Below are positions 44,223 through 54,150 of a DNA stretch of 64,000 bases, in pieces. A program made the position numbers and the translations under genes. Under the pieces are notes generated by a model that had not been told where the DNA came from, ran no database searches, and saw only the letters and a list, made by a program, of their open reading frames with translations. Numbering within the stretch: the first letter of the stretch is position 1; each line of letters starts with the position of its first letter. The DNA is from Fructobacillus evanidus (lineage in GTDB: Bacteria > Bacillota > Bacilli > Lactobacillales > Lactobacillaceae). The stretch covers positions 124,001 through 188,000 of the forward strand of contig NZ_CAUZLM010000002.1 of assembly GCF_963580165.1 (NCBI RefSeq), read 5' to 3'.

Positions 44223-46337
44223 TTATTTTAACTCCGGTGCATCCGTTTTGTAATCCGATACAGTCGATTGACCATTACGCAAGGCCAAAATTGAAGTTGG
44301 ACTCGACGACTGACTCGCCTTCAACGCTTTTAGCGTATTGGCTTTCGTGTAATCATACGATTTTTTATCAATCTTATGGAAGTTCCAACGGTTCTTATCA
44401 AAACGTAGCAAATCACCGGTAATCACTTTATCAGAATTTGACAGCGACTCGTCAACGTAAGATTGAACCCGCTGGGCCGTTGCCTTTAACGCTGGATTAC
44501 TATCAATGGACAGTTTTTGACCAGTCTTACTATCGAAGTACTGATTCTTATACTTCGTATAGGTTGGCGTCGTCCAATCACCATCACGGAAAGCCACAAT
44601 TTGTGGATTCTGAGTCGACAACAGGTCATGGCCGAACATCGTCATACCGTCCGTTGAGACCCCAAGAAGGTTCATCAAGGTTGGCATCATATCGATTTCA
44701 CCACCATAGGTATCGTTGATACCACCTTGCAAGCCCGTTGCGTGAATCATGAATGGCACCTTTTGGAACTGGGCCAAATCATAGTCACTAACAGAACTCT
44801 TACCAAGCAGCTTCGCAATGGCAGGCTTATGGTTTTCAGAAATACCATAGTGGTCACCGTACAAGACAAAGACTGAATTATCATACAACCCTGCTTGCTT
44901 AAGGTAAGCCATCAGTTCACCGAAGGCTTCATCAAGGTAGTGGGCAGTCTGGACATAACCATCAACTGTATTGTCACCAGTCTTCGTGGCTGGAAAATCA
45001 GTATCTTCCTTATCCATTTCGTATGGATAGTGGTTCGTCACCGTAATTAACTTGGCATAAAATGGCTGAGGTAACTGCTCGATGTACTGAGCAGTATCCT
45101 TCAAGAAAATCTTATCCTTCATGCCGTAACCGACGTTATAACTTGGATTATCGCTATCCTTATAGAAGTTCTTTGAGAAGAAGTAGTTATAACCAAAGGA
45201 CTTATAAGTATTGTTTCGGTTCCAGAAGGTTGGCACATCACCGTGGAAGGCAGCTGAAGTATAACCTTGTTGACCCAGGATAGCCGGAATTGCTTCAAAG
45301 GTATTGCTTGATCCGTACTTGGTCATGGCAGATCCGGTTGAAAGTCCATACAAGGAATTTTCCTGCATCATTTCAGCATCAGATGTCTTTCCTTGACCAA
45401 CCTGGTTGTAGAAGTTATCAAACGAAAGCGTATTTTGATCGTGATAGAAGGCGTTTAAGTTTGGTGTGACTTCACGGCCGTCCACCTTGTAATCAATTAG
45501 GAACTGCTGGAAGGATTCAAGATGGATGACAAAGACATTCTTACCCTTTTCGGTTCCCGTATAAGAAATATTGGCTGGAACGGAATTTTGCTTCAAGAAA
45601 TCTTGAACCTTTTGTAAATCAGCCGCACTGGCTTCCTTACGAGACTTGTTTTGATTATTGGTTTGCCAAGCATTAAAAGCTGCATATTCATTCAAGCCTA
45701 AGTATTTGACAATATAGTTGTTATCAAATGAACGCGTCAACAAGCCGGATCGGTCAACCGAAGCCACTCCAAAATCAACCAACATTAAAACAATTCCCAA
45801 AACGGTTGTTAAAATGGCATAGCGCTTTTGAATGGCTTGCTTATCGATGGGCCAAAGCTTAAAGAGTAAGACAACGGCCATGACAACCAAGTCGACATAA
45901 ACTAAGAAATCGGTTGGGCGAATAATGGCCGCAATCGACTTCCCAAGATTATTTCCCGTTGATGAACCCGATCCCATAATCCCAAAGGATAAGAAATCAG
46001 AAAATTCACGATAATAAAGAATGTTGGCAAATAGCCAAATGGTCTGAATTAAATTCATCACCCAAGCTAAAATATAGGCCACTTTCCCACGGAAGTAGAG
46101 CGCAATCCCGAGCAAAATAATGGCCGTTGGGATTGGGTTCAAGAAAAGCAAGAAATCTTGGATTGGTCCTTGGACTCCCAGGGAAAAATTGATGTGGTAA
46201 TTAATATAGGTCTTTAACCACACAAAAAAAAGGTTCAAGACAAAAAAGCCACTAATACTAGTCCAAAAAGCCTTGGTATTCTTCAACTTTTGCCAGAGCT
46301 TGTTTGGCTTGAATGCATCTTTGAGACGAGCTAACAT
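44223..46337 (-). CDS. ltaS: Lipoteichoic acid synthase (LtaS-type)
   Basis: The protein has 704 residues. Five N-terminal membrane helices (to about residue 215) precede an extracellular sulfatase-fold domain with HLESFQQFLIDYKVDGREVTPNL and NQVGQGKTSDAEMMQENSLYG, whose threonine is the catalytic nucleophile region. FVLYGDHYGISENHKP supplies the metal-binding DH motif. It polymerises glycerol phosphate from phosphatidylglycerol onto a glycolipid anchor outside the membrane. The ATG at 46337 has GTGAGGAAAA upstream. It is last in an operon that also makes the anchor. Confidence 0.94.
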   Translation of the reverse strand: MLARLKDAFKPNKLWQKLKNTKAFWTSISGFFVLNLFFVWLKTYINYHINFSLGVQGPIQDFLLFLNPIPTAIILLGIALYFRGKVAYILAWVMNLIQTIWLFANILYYREFSDFLSFGIMGSGSSTGNNLGKSIAAIIRPTDFLVYVDLVVMAVVLLFKLWPIDKQAIQKRYAILTTVLGIVLMLVDFGVASVDRSGLLTRSFDNNYIVKYLGLNEYAAFNAWQTNNQNKSRKEASAADLQKVQDFLKQNSVPANISYTGTEKGKNVFVIHLESFQQFLIDYKVDGREVTPNLNAFYHDQNTLSFDNFYNQVGQGKTSDAEMMQENSLYGLSTGSAMTKYGSSNTFEAIPAILGQQGYTSAAFHGDVPTFWNRNNTYKSFGYNYFFSKNFYKDSDNPSYNVGYGMKDKIFLKDTAQYIEQLPQPFYAKLITVTNHYPYEMDKEDTDFPATKTGDNTVDGYVQTAHYLDEAFGELMAYLKQAGLYDNSVFVLYGDHYGISENHKPAIAKLLGKSSVSDYDLAQFQKVPFMIHATGLQGGINDTYGGEIDMMPTLMNLLGVSTDGMTMFGHDLLSTQNPQIVAFRDGDWTTPTYTKYKNQYFDSKTGQKLSIDSNPALKATAQRVQSYVDESLSNSDKVITGDLLRFDKNRWNFHKIDKKSYDYTKANTLKALKASQSSSPTSILALRNGQSTVSDYKTDAPELK

Positions 46338-46357
46338 ATCGGTTTTCCTCACAAAAC

Positions 46358-46618
46358 TTAAAAGGTATGTTGAATATCGAAGAGGAGGTCATAAATCTCG
46401 ATGGCGACCAAATCAACATCATCAAATTTATATTGCTTATTGCGCCGGTGTTCTTCGATTGTCCAAACCTTGTCTTCTTGATCAAGGGTTACCTTTAAAA
46501 CCTCTAAACCATAGGAATCAAAACGTCGAACTTGAAAACGCTGGTCCGTTGATTTTTCCATGGCAAAGAGCCGGTTTAATATCGTTGTTAAAACACTTTT
46601 ACTGGCTAAATCATCCAT
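46358..46618 (-). CDS. YkuJ-like (DUF1797) small protein
   Basis: The protein has 86 residues. SVLTTILNRLFAMEKS, QRFQVRRFDSYG, YKFDDVDLVAIEIYDLLFD agree with the YkuJ/DUF1797 family, a small alpha/beta protein of unknown function. It is embedded between the flippase-like gene (6 nt) and ltaS (20 nt) in the glycolipid/LTA operon, which hints at a link to envelope synthesis, though the family is also found elsewhere. Confidence 0.8.
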   Translation of the reverse strand: MDDLASKSVLTTILNRLFAMEKSTDQRFQVRRFDSYGLEVLKVTLDQEDKVWTIEEHRRNKQYKFDDVDLVAIEIYDLLFDIQHTF

Positions 46619-46624
46619 TCTTTG

Positions 46625-47680
46625 TCACTCCTTTTGTTGCTTTGCCAACCGTTGTTCCTTATTAGGAATTACATAGGCTAAAATACCAGCAAAGAGACAG
46701 AAGTAATAGGTAATGATTCGCCAAATTAAGATAACCAAGACTAAAGTCGCTGGGTTCTTAACGAAAGGCGTAAAGAGAAGTTGAAAGGACAACTCTGCTC
46801 CCCCAACACCACCTGGAATTGGAAACAACGAAATGACCATCACAATCATAATGTTCATTGTTAAAATCAGCCAGGGGTTAACGGAGCCATAACCAAAGGC
46901 CCTAATAACAAAATACGGTACCAGGTAAAAGGCAATTAATTGTAGAGCCGTCCAAAGCGTTGCCACACAAAGTGATTTAGCTGAGCGGGCAACACGTTTT
47001 GACTCCTGATGGAAATTATTGACCTTATCTTCTGCTGTGTCAACTAATTTTTTAACCCGACTAGCACTCATAAACTTTTGTGCAGCACGACCAGACCATT
47101 CAACAACCTTCAAAGACAGCTTTGGCCAAAACATCACCAAGAGCAGGCCAATAATCACAACGGCATGGATGGCGATGGCAAAAGGAATGAAGGTAGCAAA
47201 AGTTGGGTCAACGTTTTTGTAAATAAATGAGTCGGCAGCCACATAGCCAACAATAAAGAACAAAACGACCACAACCTGATATACCAAAAACTTCATTAAG
47301 GTCACGGACAAAGCCCGACTTCCTTCGATTTTCCCTCGAGTTAATGCATATAGTTGCGCTGGCTGTCCTCCAGAGGCAAAGGGCGTTAACCCAATCCCCA
47401 ACTGGTTGAGCAACGGCACTCGGATTAAAGTTCCCCAAGTGGTGTTTTTTCGGTCAACAGAACTAAGCAGCGATCTAGTCGCCAATGCCTCAAGCACCAA
47501 CGAAAGAATCATCGTCAACAATGCCAGAACAAGAAAATGCCAGTCCAAGACTTTCAGTGCGGCCTCTAACTGCTTTTCACGGCCATTTAATTCCCTCGTC
47601 AAGTAATAGATAGTTAAACCTGTTAAAACAAGAACAAGTAAGGCCGATAATTGGTTTTTTTTGGATTTTAAAACGTCCAT
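46625..47680 (-). CDS. YbhN/UPF0104-family membrane protein (MprF flippase-domain-like)
   Basis: The protein has 351 residues. The start at 47680 has TAGGAGATTC upstream. About eight membrane helices are visible, with PLLNQLGIGLTPFASGGQPAQLYAL near 95 and FPIPGGVGGAELSF near 290, the signature loops of the lysylphosphatidylglycerol synthase membrane-domain family. It lacks the aminoacyltransferase domain of MprF. Position between two glycolipid glycosyltransferases and ltaS suggests it handles or flips the glycolipid anchor; this is inference. Confidence 0.85.
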   Translation of the reverse strand: MDVLKSKKNQLSALLVLVLTGLTIYYLTRELNGREKQLEAALKVLDWHFLVLALLTMILSLVLEALATRSLLSSVDRKNTTWGTLIRVPLLNQLGIGLTPFASGGQPAQLYALTRGKIEGSRALSVTLMKFLVYQVVVVLFFIVGYVAADSFIYKNVDPTFATFIPFAIAIHAVVIIGLLLVMFWPKLSLKVVEWSGRAAQKFMSASRVKKLVDTAEDKVNNFHQESKRVARSAKSLCVATLWTALQLIAFYLVPYFVIRAFGYGSVNPWLILTMNIMIVMVISLFPIPGGVGGAELSFQLLFTPFVKNPATLVLVILIWRIITYYFCLFAGILAYVIPNKEQRLAKQQKE

Positions 47681-47690
47681 CAAGAATCTC

Positions 47691-48770
47691 CTAGGACCGA
47701 TTCGTCGACCAAGCTGGCACAAGCGCCCCGTCCTGGTCAGCGTTAAATGACAAGGCGCGATTCTCTAAAACCGCTTGATAAACCTCAGCAAGAATTTCTC
47801 CAACTCGGTTTAAATCTCTTTCTTGTGCAACTTGGAAACCAGCCTGCGTCAAATCTGATTTTTCACCGGCTAAAATGGCAACCATTTGACGGTCAAAGTC
47901 TTCTAAGTCTTCAGCCTTATAGCTATTAACGCCGTCCTTCAGCCAAGAATCATAAACCGGAATATCACGTACCAGGAGGCGTTGCTTAGAGGCCAAGGCT
48001 TCTAAGACGACGATTCCTTCTGTTTCTTCATAGGATGGATACAAGAACAAATCAGCCCCAGCAAAAGCCCCTAAAATCACGTCCCCCGATAAGTAACCAG
48101 GGAAAATTAGGTTTTTGGGATGTTCGCCACCAAAGACAACCCGGCGAATCTTACGTGGCAAGATGGCGGGGTTGGTATGACCAAACCAAATAAAGGTAAC
48201 TTCTGGGTGGCGCTTGGCTAACTCAACAAAGTCGAAAATTCCCTTGCGCTCAAAGAACAGACCGACAGACATCACCACTTTCTGACCTGGCTGGATATCA
48301 AAGTAATCCTTGTAGGCTTGAATCTTTTTGGGATCGTTTGCATATTTACTCAAACGGATTCCATTTGAAACTGGATAAATTGGCTGTGTGAGGCCATAGT
48401 TTTCCAAAAGTGACTTTGAATACGGTGTTGGTGTAATCAAAGCATCGGCTTGGCCATAGAGCGCCACCAAGTACTTCTTATACAAGGGAGCAATCAAGTT
48501 TGAGGCAAAGAATGAATTGCGAAAGTCTTCGTAGGTTGAATGGGCGTGGTAAACCACCTTTTTCCCCATTTTATGCGCCTTCTTGACCATATACATCGAT
48601 TTCACACCATAAGTGTTGATATGCAAGATATCATAGTCCGTACACTTGGGGTCAGTCGTTACCTCAACATCTTCAATTGGTGCCAGCGCTTCTTGTTGCA
48701 AGCGCATGGCCCGACCGATGCCTGATTTGGCAATTAATTTTTGGTTTTCAAAATATAACAGAACCTTCAA
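47691..48770 (-). CDS. GT4 glycosyltransferase, second glycolipid transferase (LafB-like)
   Basis: The protein has 359 residues. The start is TTG at 48770: TAGGAG lies 8 nt upstream, and the protein then opens LKVLLYFENQKLIAKSGIGRAM, the normal N-terminus of this family. An upstream ATG would add 19 residues inside the previous gene. The C-terminal GT-B half has PSYEETEGIVVLEALASKQ (EX7E nucleotide-sugar site). By family and context it adds a second hexose to monoglycosyl-diacylglycerol. It starts one base after the stop of the LafA-like gene. Confidence 0.87.
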   Translation of the reverse strand: MKVLLYFENQKLIAKSGIGRAMRLQQEALAPIEDVEVTTDPKCTDYDILHINTYGVKSMYMVKKAHKMGKKVVYHAHSTYEDFRNSFFASNLIAPLYKKYLVALYGQADALITPTPYSKSLLENYGLTQPIYPVSNGIRLSKYANDPKKIQAYKDYFDIQPGQKVVMSVGLFFERKGIFDFVELAKRHPEVTFIWFGHTNPAILPRKIRRVVFGGEHPKNLIFPGYLSGDVILGAFAGADLFLYPSYEETEGIVVLEALASKQRLLVRDIPVYDSWLKDGVNSYKAEDLEDFDRQMVAILAGEKSDLTQAGFQVAQERDLNRVGEILAEVYQAVLENRALSFNADQDGALVPAWSTNRS

Positions 48771-48771
48771 G

Positions 48772-50001
48772 TTAGCTTCTCCTAAAGGGGTTGCGTAAGA
48801 GACGTTTGATATAGCCGACTTCTTCATCCGTTAACTGGTCTGAATCGTCATCATCGTCATCATGGTGGTAATCTTGCAAAACCTGGTCATAAAAGTTAAA
48901 GACTCGGTTCGCAAAGGTTGTTGCGTCAACATTTTTTACTGCTGCTGCTCGAATTTGATCATCGGCGGCTGTATCAGAATGTTGTAAATAATATAATGTG
49001 GCGGCTAGGAATTCGTCGTAATCGTCAATCAAAGTCCCAATCGCCTTGTCTGTCACCACTTCTTCCAAATAAGGTGAACGAACGGCGACAAAGGGCCGGT
49101 CAGCAGCCAAGGCTTCAATAAAAGTCAACCCTTGTGTTTCACTATCGGATGAAGAAACGAAAACATTGGCCATTCGATAATAGTCACCGACCTGGTCATG
49201 ATTAATCATGCCCGTAAAAATAATGGCATCCTGCAAGCCCATGTCTTCGACCTGTTCTTCCAGGGATTTCTTGGCTGGGCCGTCTCCAGCAATCATGAGC
49301 TTTGCATCCGGAATCGTCTGCAGAAGTTCCGAAAAGGCGGAAATCGTCAAAGCAACATTTTTTTCAAAGGCTAGCCGTCCCAAAGACAGAATCACCGGCT
49401 GATTTTCGGCCAAACCGTACTGCTGACGAATATCGTGATGAGTTTCTCTTTTTGGAATCGCCACACCGGTTGGAATCACTGGAATTGGAATCGTCACACC
49501 ATAACTAAGCAGGCTTTCTTTGACCCGCTCAGAAGGAGCGATGACGCCTTCCATTCCCTTCAGGTAAGCCTTGACAATGTGGCCGACCGCACTAGGTCGG
49601 ATTAGCATCCCTTTTGCCACATAATGTGTGTAATCTTCATATTGCGTGTGATAAGTATGAATAACCGGAATCTTTAGCCGTCGGGCCACATACTTGCCGA
49701 TTAAGCCCAATGAAAATTCCGTCTGGGTGTGCACGATTTCCAGGCCCAAGTCACGGGCAATTTCAACAGCTTGAATCAAACCACGAAAAGTCAATCGGCG
49801 ATCCTTGAAGCCAAAATAGGGCATCGATGAAAAGCGATAAATCCCCTCTTCAGGTGTCTGCTTGTCCACCTTGGGATCGGTGGTCGTAAAAATATAAACT
49901 TCGTGACCCTGGGCCTCCAAAGCATTTTTTAAGGTTTGAATTGAGGTGGCGACACCGGAAACCTGTGGAAAATAAGTATCCGTAAATAAGCCAATTTTCA
50001 T
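48772..50001 (-). CDS. GT4 glycosyltransferase, diacylglycerol glucosyltransferase (LafA-like)
   Basis: The protein has 409 residues from the ATG at 50001, which has GGAG 7 nt upstream. It begins MKIGLFTDTYFPQVSGVATS and has HTQTEFSLGLIGKYVARRLKIP near 95 and SSSDSETQGLTFIEALAADRPF near 290 (EX7E). A histidine/aspartate-rich stretch (HHDDDDDDSDQ) precedes the C-terminus. It resembles LafA/YpjH-type 1,2-diacylglycerol 3-glucosyltransferases, which make the first step of the glycolipid anchor at the inner leaflet. It leads the five-gene LTA operon. Confidence 0.88.
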   Translation of the reverse strand: MKIGLFTDTYFPQVSGVATSIQTLKNALEAQGHEVYIFTTTDPKVDKQTPEEGIYRFSSMPYFGFKDRRLTFRGLIQAVEIARDLGLEIVHTQTEFSLGLIGKYVARRLKIPVIHTYHTQYEDYTHYVAKGMLIRPSAVGHIVKAYLKGMEGVIAPSERVKESLLSYGVTIPIPVIPTGVAIPKRETHHDIRQQYGLAENQPVILSLGRLAFEKNVALTISAFSELLQTIPDAKLMIAGDGPAKKSLEEQVEDMGLQDAIIFTGMINHDQVGDYYRMANVFVSSSDSETQGLTFIEALAADRPFVAVRSPYLEEVVTDKAIGTLIDDYDEFLAATLYYLQHSDTAADDQIRAAAVKNVDATTFANRVFNFYDQVLQDYHHDDDDDDSDQLTDEEVGYIKRLLRNPFRRS

Positions 50002-50047
50002 AGGAATCTCCATTGCTCGTTGCTTTGCCCTTGGGCATAGTACTTTT

Positions 50048-50076
50048 AGTATACCATCTCGATGAGGTCGTTCCAA
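50048..50076 (-). promoter_or_regulatory. Promoter of the glycolipid/LTA operon
   Basis: On the minus strand TTGGAA (50076-50071) and TATACT (50053-50048) are separated by 17 bp, about 50 nt upstream of the LafA-like start. Confidence 0.72.
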
Positions 50077-50120
50077 ATTCTGCCCCGGAAAACGGTTTCG
50101 ATTTAAGACCGCTAAAATCT

Positions 50121-51893
50121 CTATTCAAAGACCATTTGGTTGGTATACAGTTCGGCATAGAAGCCATTTTCTTTGACCAATTCCTCGTGGGAACCACGTT
50201 CAATGACTTGACCATCCTTCAAAACGACAATTTGATCAGCAGATAAGATTGTCTTAAGACGGTGAGCAATCACAAAGGATGTGCGGTTGGCCATGACGTT
50301 ATCCATTGCCTCTTGAATCTTTTCCTCGGTCACCGTATCAACGTTTGACGTTGCTTCATCCAAGATTAGCAAATCAGGATCCGTCAAGATTGTCCGAGCA
50401 ATCGAAAGAAGCTGCTTTTGTCCACTGGAGAAGAGGTCTTTTTCAGGGGAAATTTGTGTATCGTATTGATCCGGCAAAGACATAATAAAGTCATGGATTC
50501 GTGCTTGCTTAGCAGCCTCTTGGACTTCTTCTAAGCTGGCATCCGGTCGACCATAGCGGATATTATCCATGATTGACTTCGAAAAAACAACTGATTCCTG
50601 CAAAACAATCCCAACGCGGTCACGCAAGGAATAAAGGTCAAAGTCTTGTAGCTTTGTCCCATCATAGGTGATTTCACCGCCCGACAGGTCATAGAACCGA
50701 TTTAACAGGTTCATCACAGTCGTCTTACCAGAACCCGTTGGTCCCACCAAAGCAACCATCTGGCCCTTTTTCACCGTAATGGAAACGTCTTTTAAAATTT
50801 GTCGATCGGGATTGTAGGCAAAATCAACATGCTTCAAGGCAATCTCGTTCTTGAGCGGACCAGCAATCTTTGTCCCTGCGTTGGCTTCATCATCCTCCTT
50901 TTCAACTTCCGTAATCCGGTTGGCACCCGTTACGGCCAGTTGTAAGGCGTTATAGATAGTTGTCAATGAGGTGATCGGTTGGAACAGCTGCTGTGAATAG
51001 TTAACAAAGACAACGACTAAAGCCAAACCAGAGGCCTTGTCCATACCATTATGCAAAACTAACCAAGAACCAAAGAAAATCACAATTGCTAAGTTCAGCA
51101 AGGAGAAGCCTTGCATTAAGGGGTTCAACAGGCCGGAATAAAACTGGCCCTTTTGGCTCGCTACCCGGACCTGATCGTTAAATGGTTCGAACTTTTCAAT
51201 CGAATCCGCTTGGCGGCCTTCCGTTAACAGAACGGTTTGCCCGGCCAACTGTTCATTAATATAGCCGTTCATGTCAGCCGTTGCCGCCTGCTGGTGGTTA
51301 ATTTGAACCTGAGCATACTTGGCAATCAACAGGGCGCCAATAATGGCAATCGGCGTTGAAGCCAATGTCACCCACGCCATCGTTGCTGATTTGGCAAACA
51401 TCATCCAAATCACACCGGCAAAAAGCAGTGCTTGGGAAAAAATCTGGAAAACGGCGTTATTCATGGCCGTAAAAATATTATCTAAATCAGAAGTAAAGAG
51501 TGATAAAACTTTTCCGTCCTGGTGGGTATCAAAGTAGCGCACTGGCATTTTTTGCAGCTTGCCAAACAAGCCGCGCCGCATCACGCCCACTGAATCAGAC
51601 GAAATTTTGGCAGTCATAAGACCAGAAATTAGCAAAGCAAATTCGGTCAACACATAAAAAGCAATCATGGAAAAGACGGCCACATAAAAATCATGTAGGG
51701 ATCCATGACCACCAGGCGTTAGCGAGGCAACCAAATAGCGAGTCAAAGACGAAATGGCATCCCCCAAATAAAGTGGTGCCTTAATCTGCGCATAAGTTGC
51801 CACTAAAATTAAGAGCAACGAAATGAACAGGGCCCGCCAGTATTGCTTTAAATTTTTAACAAAGTAAGCAAGTGCTGTTTTAATTTCAGCCAT
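50121..51893 (-). CDS. ABC exporter half-transporter B (LmrD/BmrD-like)
   Basis: The protein has 590 residues from the ATG at 51893, which overlaps the end of the partner gene by 8 nt and follows AAGGAGGA. Six membrane helices (about 20-310) precede a nucleotide-binding domain with Walker A GPTGSGKTTVMN, Q-loop, Walker B LLILDEATSNVDT and H-loop FVIAHRL. The ABC signature is degenerate (LFSSGQKQLLSIAR in place of LSGGQ). The paired gene has a standard signature. This asymmetry is common in heterodimeric multidrug exporters of the LmrCD/BmrCD type. Substrate unknown. Confidence 0.9.
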   Translation of the reverse strand: MAEIKTALAYFVKNLKQYWRALFISLLLILVATYAQIKAPLYLGDAISSLTRYLVASLTPGGHGSLHDFYVAVFSMIAFYVLTEFALLISGLMTAKISSDSVGVMRRGLFGKLQKMPVRYFDTHQDGKVLSLFTSDLDNIFTAMNNAVFQIFSQALLFAGVIWMMFAKSATMAWVTLASTPIAIIGALLIAKYAQVQINHQQAATADMNGYINEQLAGQTVLLTEGRQADSIEKFEPFNDQVRVASQKGQFYSGLLNPLMQGFSLLNLAIVIFFGSWLVLHNGMDKASGLALVVVFVNYSQQLFQPITSLTTIYNALQLAVTGANRITEVEKEDDEANAGTKIAGPLKNEIALKHVDFAYNPDRQILKDVSITVKKGQMVALVGPTGSGKTTVMNLLNRFYDLSGGEITYDGTKLQDFDLYSLRDRVGIVLQESVVFSKSIMDNIRYGRPDASLEEVQEAAKQARIHDFIMSLPDQYDTQISPEKDLFSSGQKQLLSIARTILTDPDLLILDEATSNVDTVTEEKIQEAMDNVMANRTSFVIAHRLKTILSADQIVVLKDGQVIERGSHEELVKENGFYAELYTNQMVFE

Positions 51894-53619
51894 GGTTGTC
51901 CTCCTTTGCTTTTTGACTTTGGTAAATATCTTGATAAATTTCAGACTGGTCGAGAAGTTCTTGGTGGGTTCCAGCCCCAACAATCTGCCCCCGGTCCATG
52001 ACCAAAATCTGATTGGCATGGATAATTGAGGCAATCTTTTCGGCAATAATTACCTTCGTAGTGGCCGCAAAGTCCTTGGCTAATGCCTCTTGAACCAGCT
52101 TTTCTGATCGAGCATCCAAGGCAGAGGTTGAATCATCCAAGATTAATAGACTCGGATTTTTAACCAAGGCTCTGGCCAGCGATAACCGTTGTTTTTGCCC
52201 ACCGGAAAGGTTGGAAGACCGTTCCGAAACTTCTTGACCAAAGCGGTCGGGATATTGGTTAATAAATTCACTGGCTTGGGCCTGGTCGGCCGCCTTTTCT
52301 AAATCAGCCAAACTGGCATCTGGCCGTCCCATCTTTAAGTTGTCTTCAATCGTGCCGGAAAACAAAACTGGCTTTTGCAAAACAATTGATAGGTTGTGAT
52401 GTAGCGTTTCTTGGTCGATGTTCTGTAAGTCTTGCCCATCGATGTCAATCTGGCCCGCACTTGGCTGGTACAAACGTGCCAGCAACAACGCCAAAGTGGA
52501 CTTTCCGGACCCCGTTGATCCAACAATTCCGAGCGTTTGGCCAGCTGGCAGGTTAAAGGAAATATCGCGCAAAACCTGCTTGTCATCATTTGGATAGGCA
52601 AAAGAAAGGTCACGAACGTTAATGGTCCCATTTAATCGCTTAACTGTCCCATTTTCAGCGTTTTCATGAATATTAATGGTACTTGGCTCAGCCATCACCG
52701 CCCCAATTCGCTTCAAAGAAACTAGACCACGAGAAGCCATGTTGGAAACCATCCCCATCATCAGCAGTGAGAACAGAATCTGATTTAAATAGGTGATAAA
52801 AGGCGTAATTTTTGCCAATTCGTCGGGGTTCTTCAAAATGGTTTGCGAAACCAATAGCAAAGCAGCAGCAATCGCGATATAAGAAATCAGCATATAAACC
52901 GGCGTCATTAATGAAAAGATATAAGCAATCTTTTGGTTTAAATCCGTCAATTCCTTAGTACTGGCTGCAAAGTTGTCTTCTTCTTGCTTTTCTTGGTTAA
53001 AGGACTTCACCACACGGACAGCTGAAAGGCTTTCCTGAGTAATGGTATTATTCTTATCCAAAATATGCTGGAACTTGCCAAACAAGCCGCCCATTTTCCC
53101 AAAAATGCGCCCCGTTGTCAGCATGATTAAGACAATCATTAAGGCAATCACCCACCATAAGCCGGGCATGGTCCAAATGGCCAATACCAAGCCACCGGCA
53201 AATAAAATTGGCACACGTAAAATGATTTGCATCAACTGCATGGCAAAGCGTTGAACCTGGTTAATATCGTTAGTTAACCGAATGACCAAGTTAGCAGATG
53301 AAAACTTTTGAATCTGCGTTAAAGAAAACGACTGAATCTTTTCGTATTCTGCTCGTCGTAAATCGGCCGCAACACTTTGGGAAACTCGGGAAGCAAAAAA
53401 AGTGCCAGAAACCCCGGCGACCATGCCAACAACAGCCAGTGCCAAGAGCCAGACCCCGTTATGGAGAACAGCTTGCGAATTATCAGCAATGATGGCCGAT
53501 AACATTCGCTTTAAAAACTGCGGCTGCAATAATGTTGCCGTTGCCATCGTCACGACTGCTAAAACAGCGCAGGTGATTTGCTTCCAATAAGGCTTGGCAT
53601 AATGTAATAGTAAATTCAT
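51886..53619 (-). CDS. ABC exporter half-transporter A (LmrC/BmrC-like)
   Basis: The protein has 577 residues from the ATG at 53619 (MNLLLHYAKPYWKQ), with GAGGAAG upstream. It has six membrane helices then a nucleotide-binding domain: Walker A GSTGSGKSTLALL, signature NLSGGQKQRLSLARAL and Walker B LLILDDSTSALD. Aspartate replaces the catalytic glutamate after Walker B (DDSTSALD), the usual sign of the degenerate site in heterodimeric exporters; the H-loop residue is also changed (IIAEKI). Together with the overlapping partner it should form one membrane exporter. Confidence 0.9.
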   Translation of the reverse strand: MNLLLHYAKPYWKQITCAVLAVVTMATATLLQPQFLKRMLSAIIADNSQAVLHNGVWLLALAVVGMVAGVSGTFFASRVSQSVAADLRRAEYEKIQSFSLTQIQKFSSANLVIRLTNDINQVQRFAMQLMQIILRVPILFAGGLVLAIWTMPGLWWVIALMIVLIMLTTGRIFGKMGGLFGKFQHILDKNNTITQESLSAVRVVKSFNQEKQEEDNFAASTKELTDLNQKIAYIFSLMTPVYMLISYIAIAAALLLVSQTILKNPDELAKITPFITYLNQILFSLLMMGMVSNMASRGLVSLKRIGAVMAEPSTINIHENAENGTVKRLNGTINVRDLSFAYPNDDKQVLRDISFNLPAGQTLGIVGSTGSGKSTLALLLARLYQPSAGQIDIDGQDLQNIDQETLHHNLSIVLQKPVLFSGTIEDNLKMGRPDASLADLEKAADQAQASEFINQYPDRFGQEVSERSSNLSGGQKQRLSLARALVKNPSLLILDDSTSALDARSEKLVQEALAKDFAATTKVIIAEKIASIIHANQILVMDRGQIVGAGTHQELLDQSEIYQDIYQSQKAKEDNHG

Positions 53620-53687
53620 CAATTCTTCCTCATCATGACTTTGGGGCAAATCAGCATTCCTTGGAATTTTTTTGTCCCTTTTTACTG

Positions 53688-53722
53688 GTAAAAAGACCCT
53701 CCCGAATTATTTGGGAGGGTCT
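53688..53722 (-). terminator. Terminator after yajC
   Basis: AGACCCTCCC (53694-53703) and GGGAGGGTCT (53713-53722) are followed on the minus strand by TTTTTACC. Confidence 0.92.
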
Positions 53723-53763
53723 AAGACAATTGTTTGTTTGCGTTAAACAAAACGAGTCATGTC

Positions 53764-54108
53764 TTAATCTTTTGCTTCGTCCTTTGCTTCATCAGCGGCG
53801 GCATCGTCAGACTTAGCTTCTTCAGCTGGCTTAACTTCTTCAGGCTTAGCTTCTTCTTCAGGCTTAACAGTCCGAATAGCAGTTGCTTCAAAAGTCAAGA
53901 TAACGCCTTCGGCGTCCAAGTCAACAGTCTTTGCTTCTTCGTTGACAGCATCGACAACAGCATGCAAACCACCGATGGTAACAACCTTAGCACCCGGCTT
54001 CATGTTGCTGCGCATTGCTTGTTGGCGTTGTTGTTGCTTCTTGCTTGTCCGTGACATCCACCAAAGCATGACAACGAGAATTAATAGAGGGAAAAGTAAA
54101 TTAGACAT
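53764..54108 (-). CDS. yajC: Preprotein translocase subunit YajC
   Basis: The protein has 114 residues. One N-terminal membrane helix (LLFPLLILVVMLWWM) is followed by RTSKKQQQRQQAMRSNMKPGAKVVTIGGLHAVVD, the conserved YajC core, and then a long Glu/Lys/Ala-rich tail that makes it longer at the acidic end than many family members. YajC associates with SecDF/SecYEG at the membrane. It follows tgt by 42 nt, the conserved tgt-yajC order. Confidence 0.94.
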   Translation of the reverse strand: MSNLLFPLLILVVMLWWMSRTSKKQQQRQQAMRSNMKPGAKVVTIGGLHAVVDAVNEEAKTVDLDAEGVILTFEATAIRTVKPEEEAKPEEVKPAEEAKSDDAAADEAKDEAKD

Positions 54109-54150
54109 AATAACATCCTTTATTTGAGTTTAAACTATTGTAACAAATTT

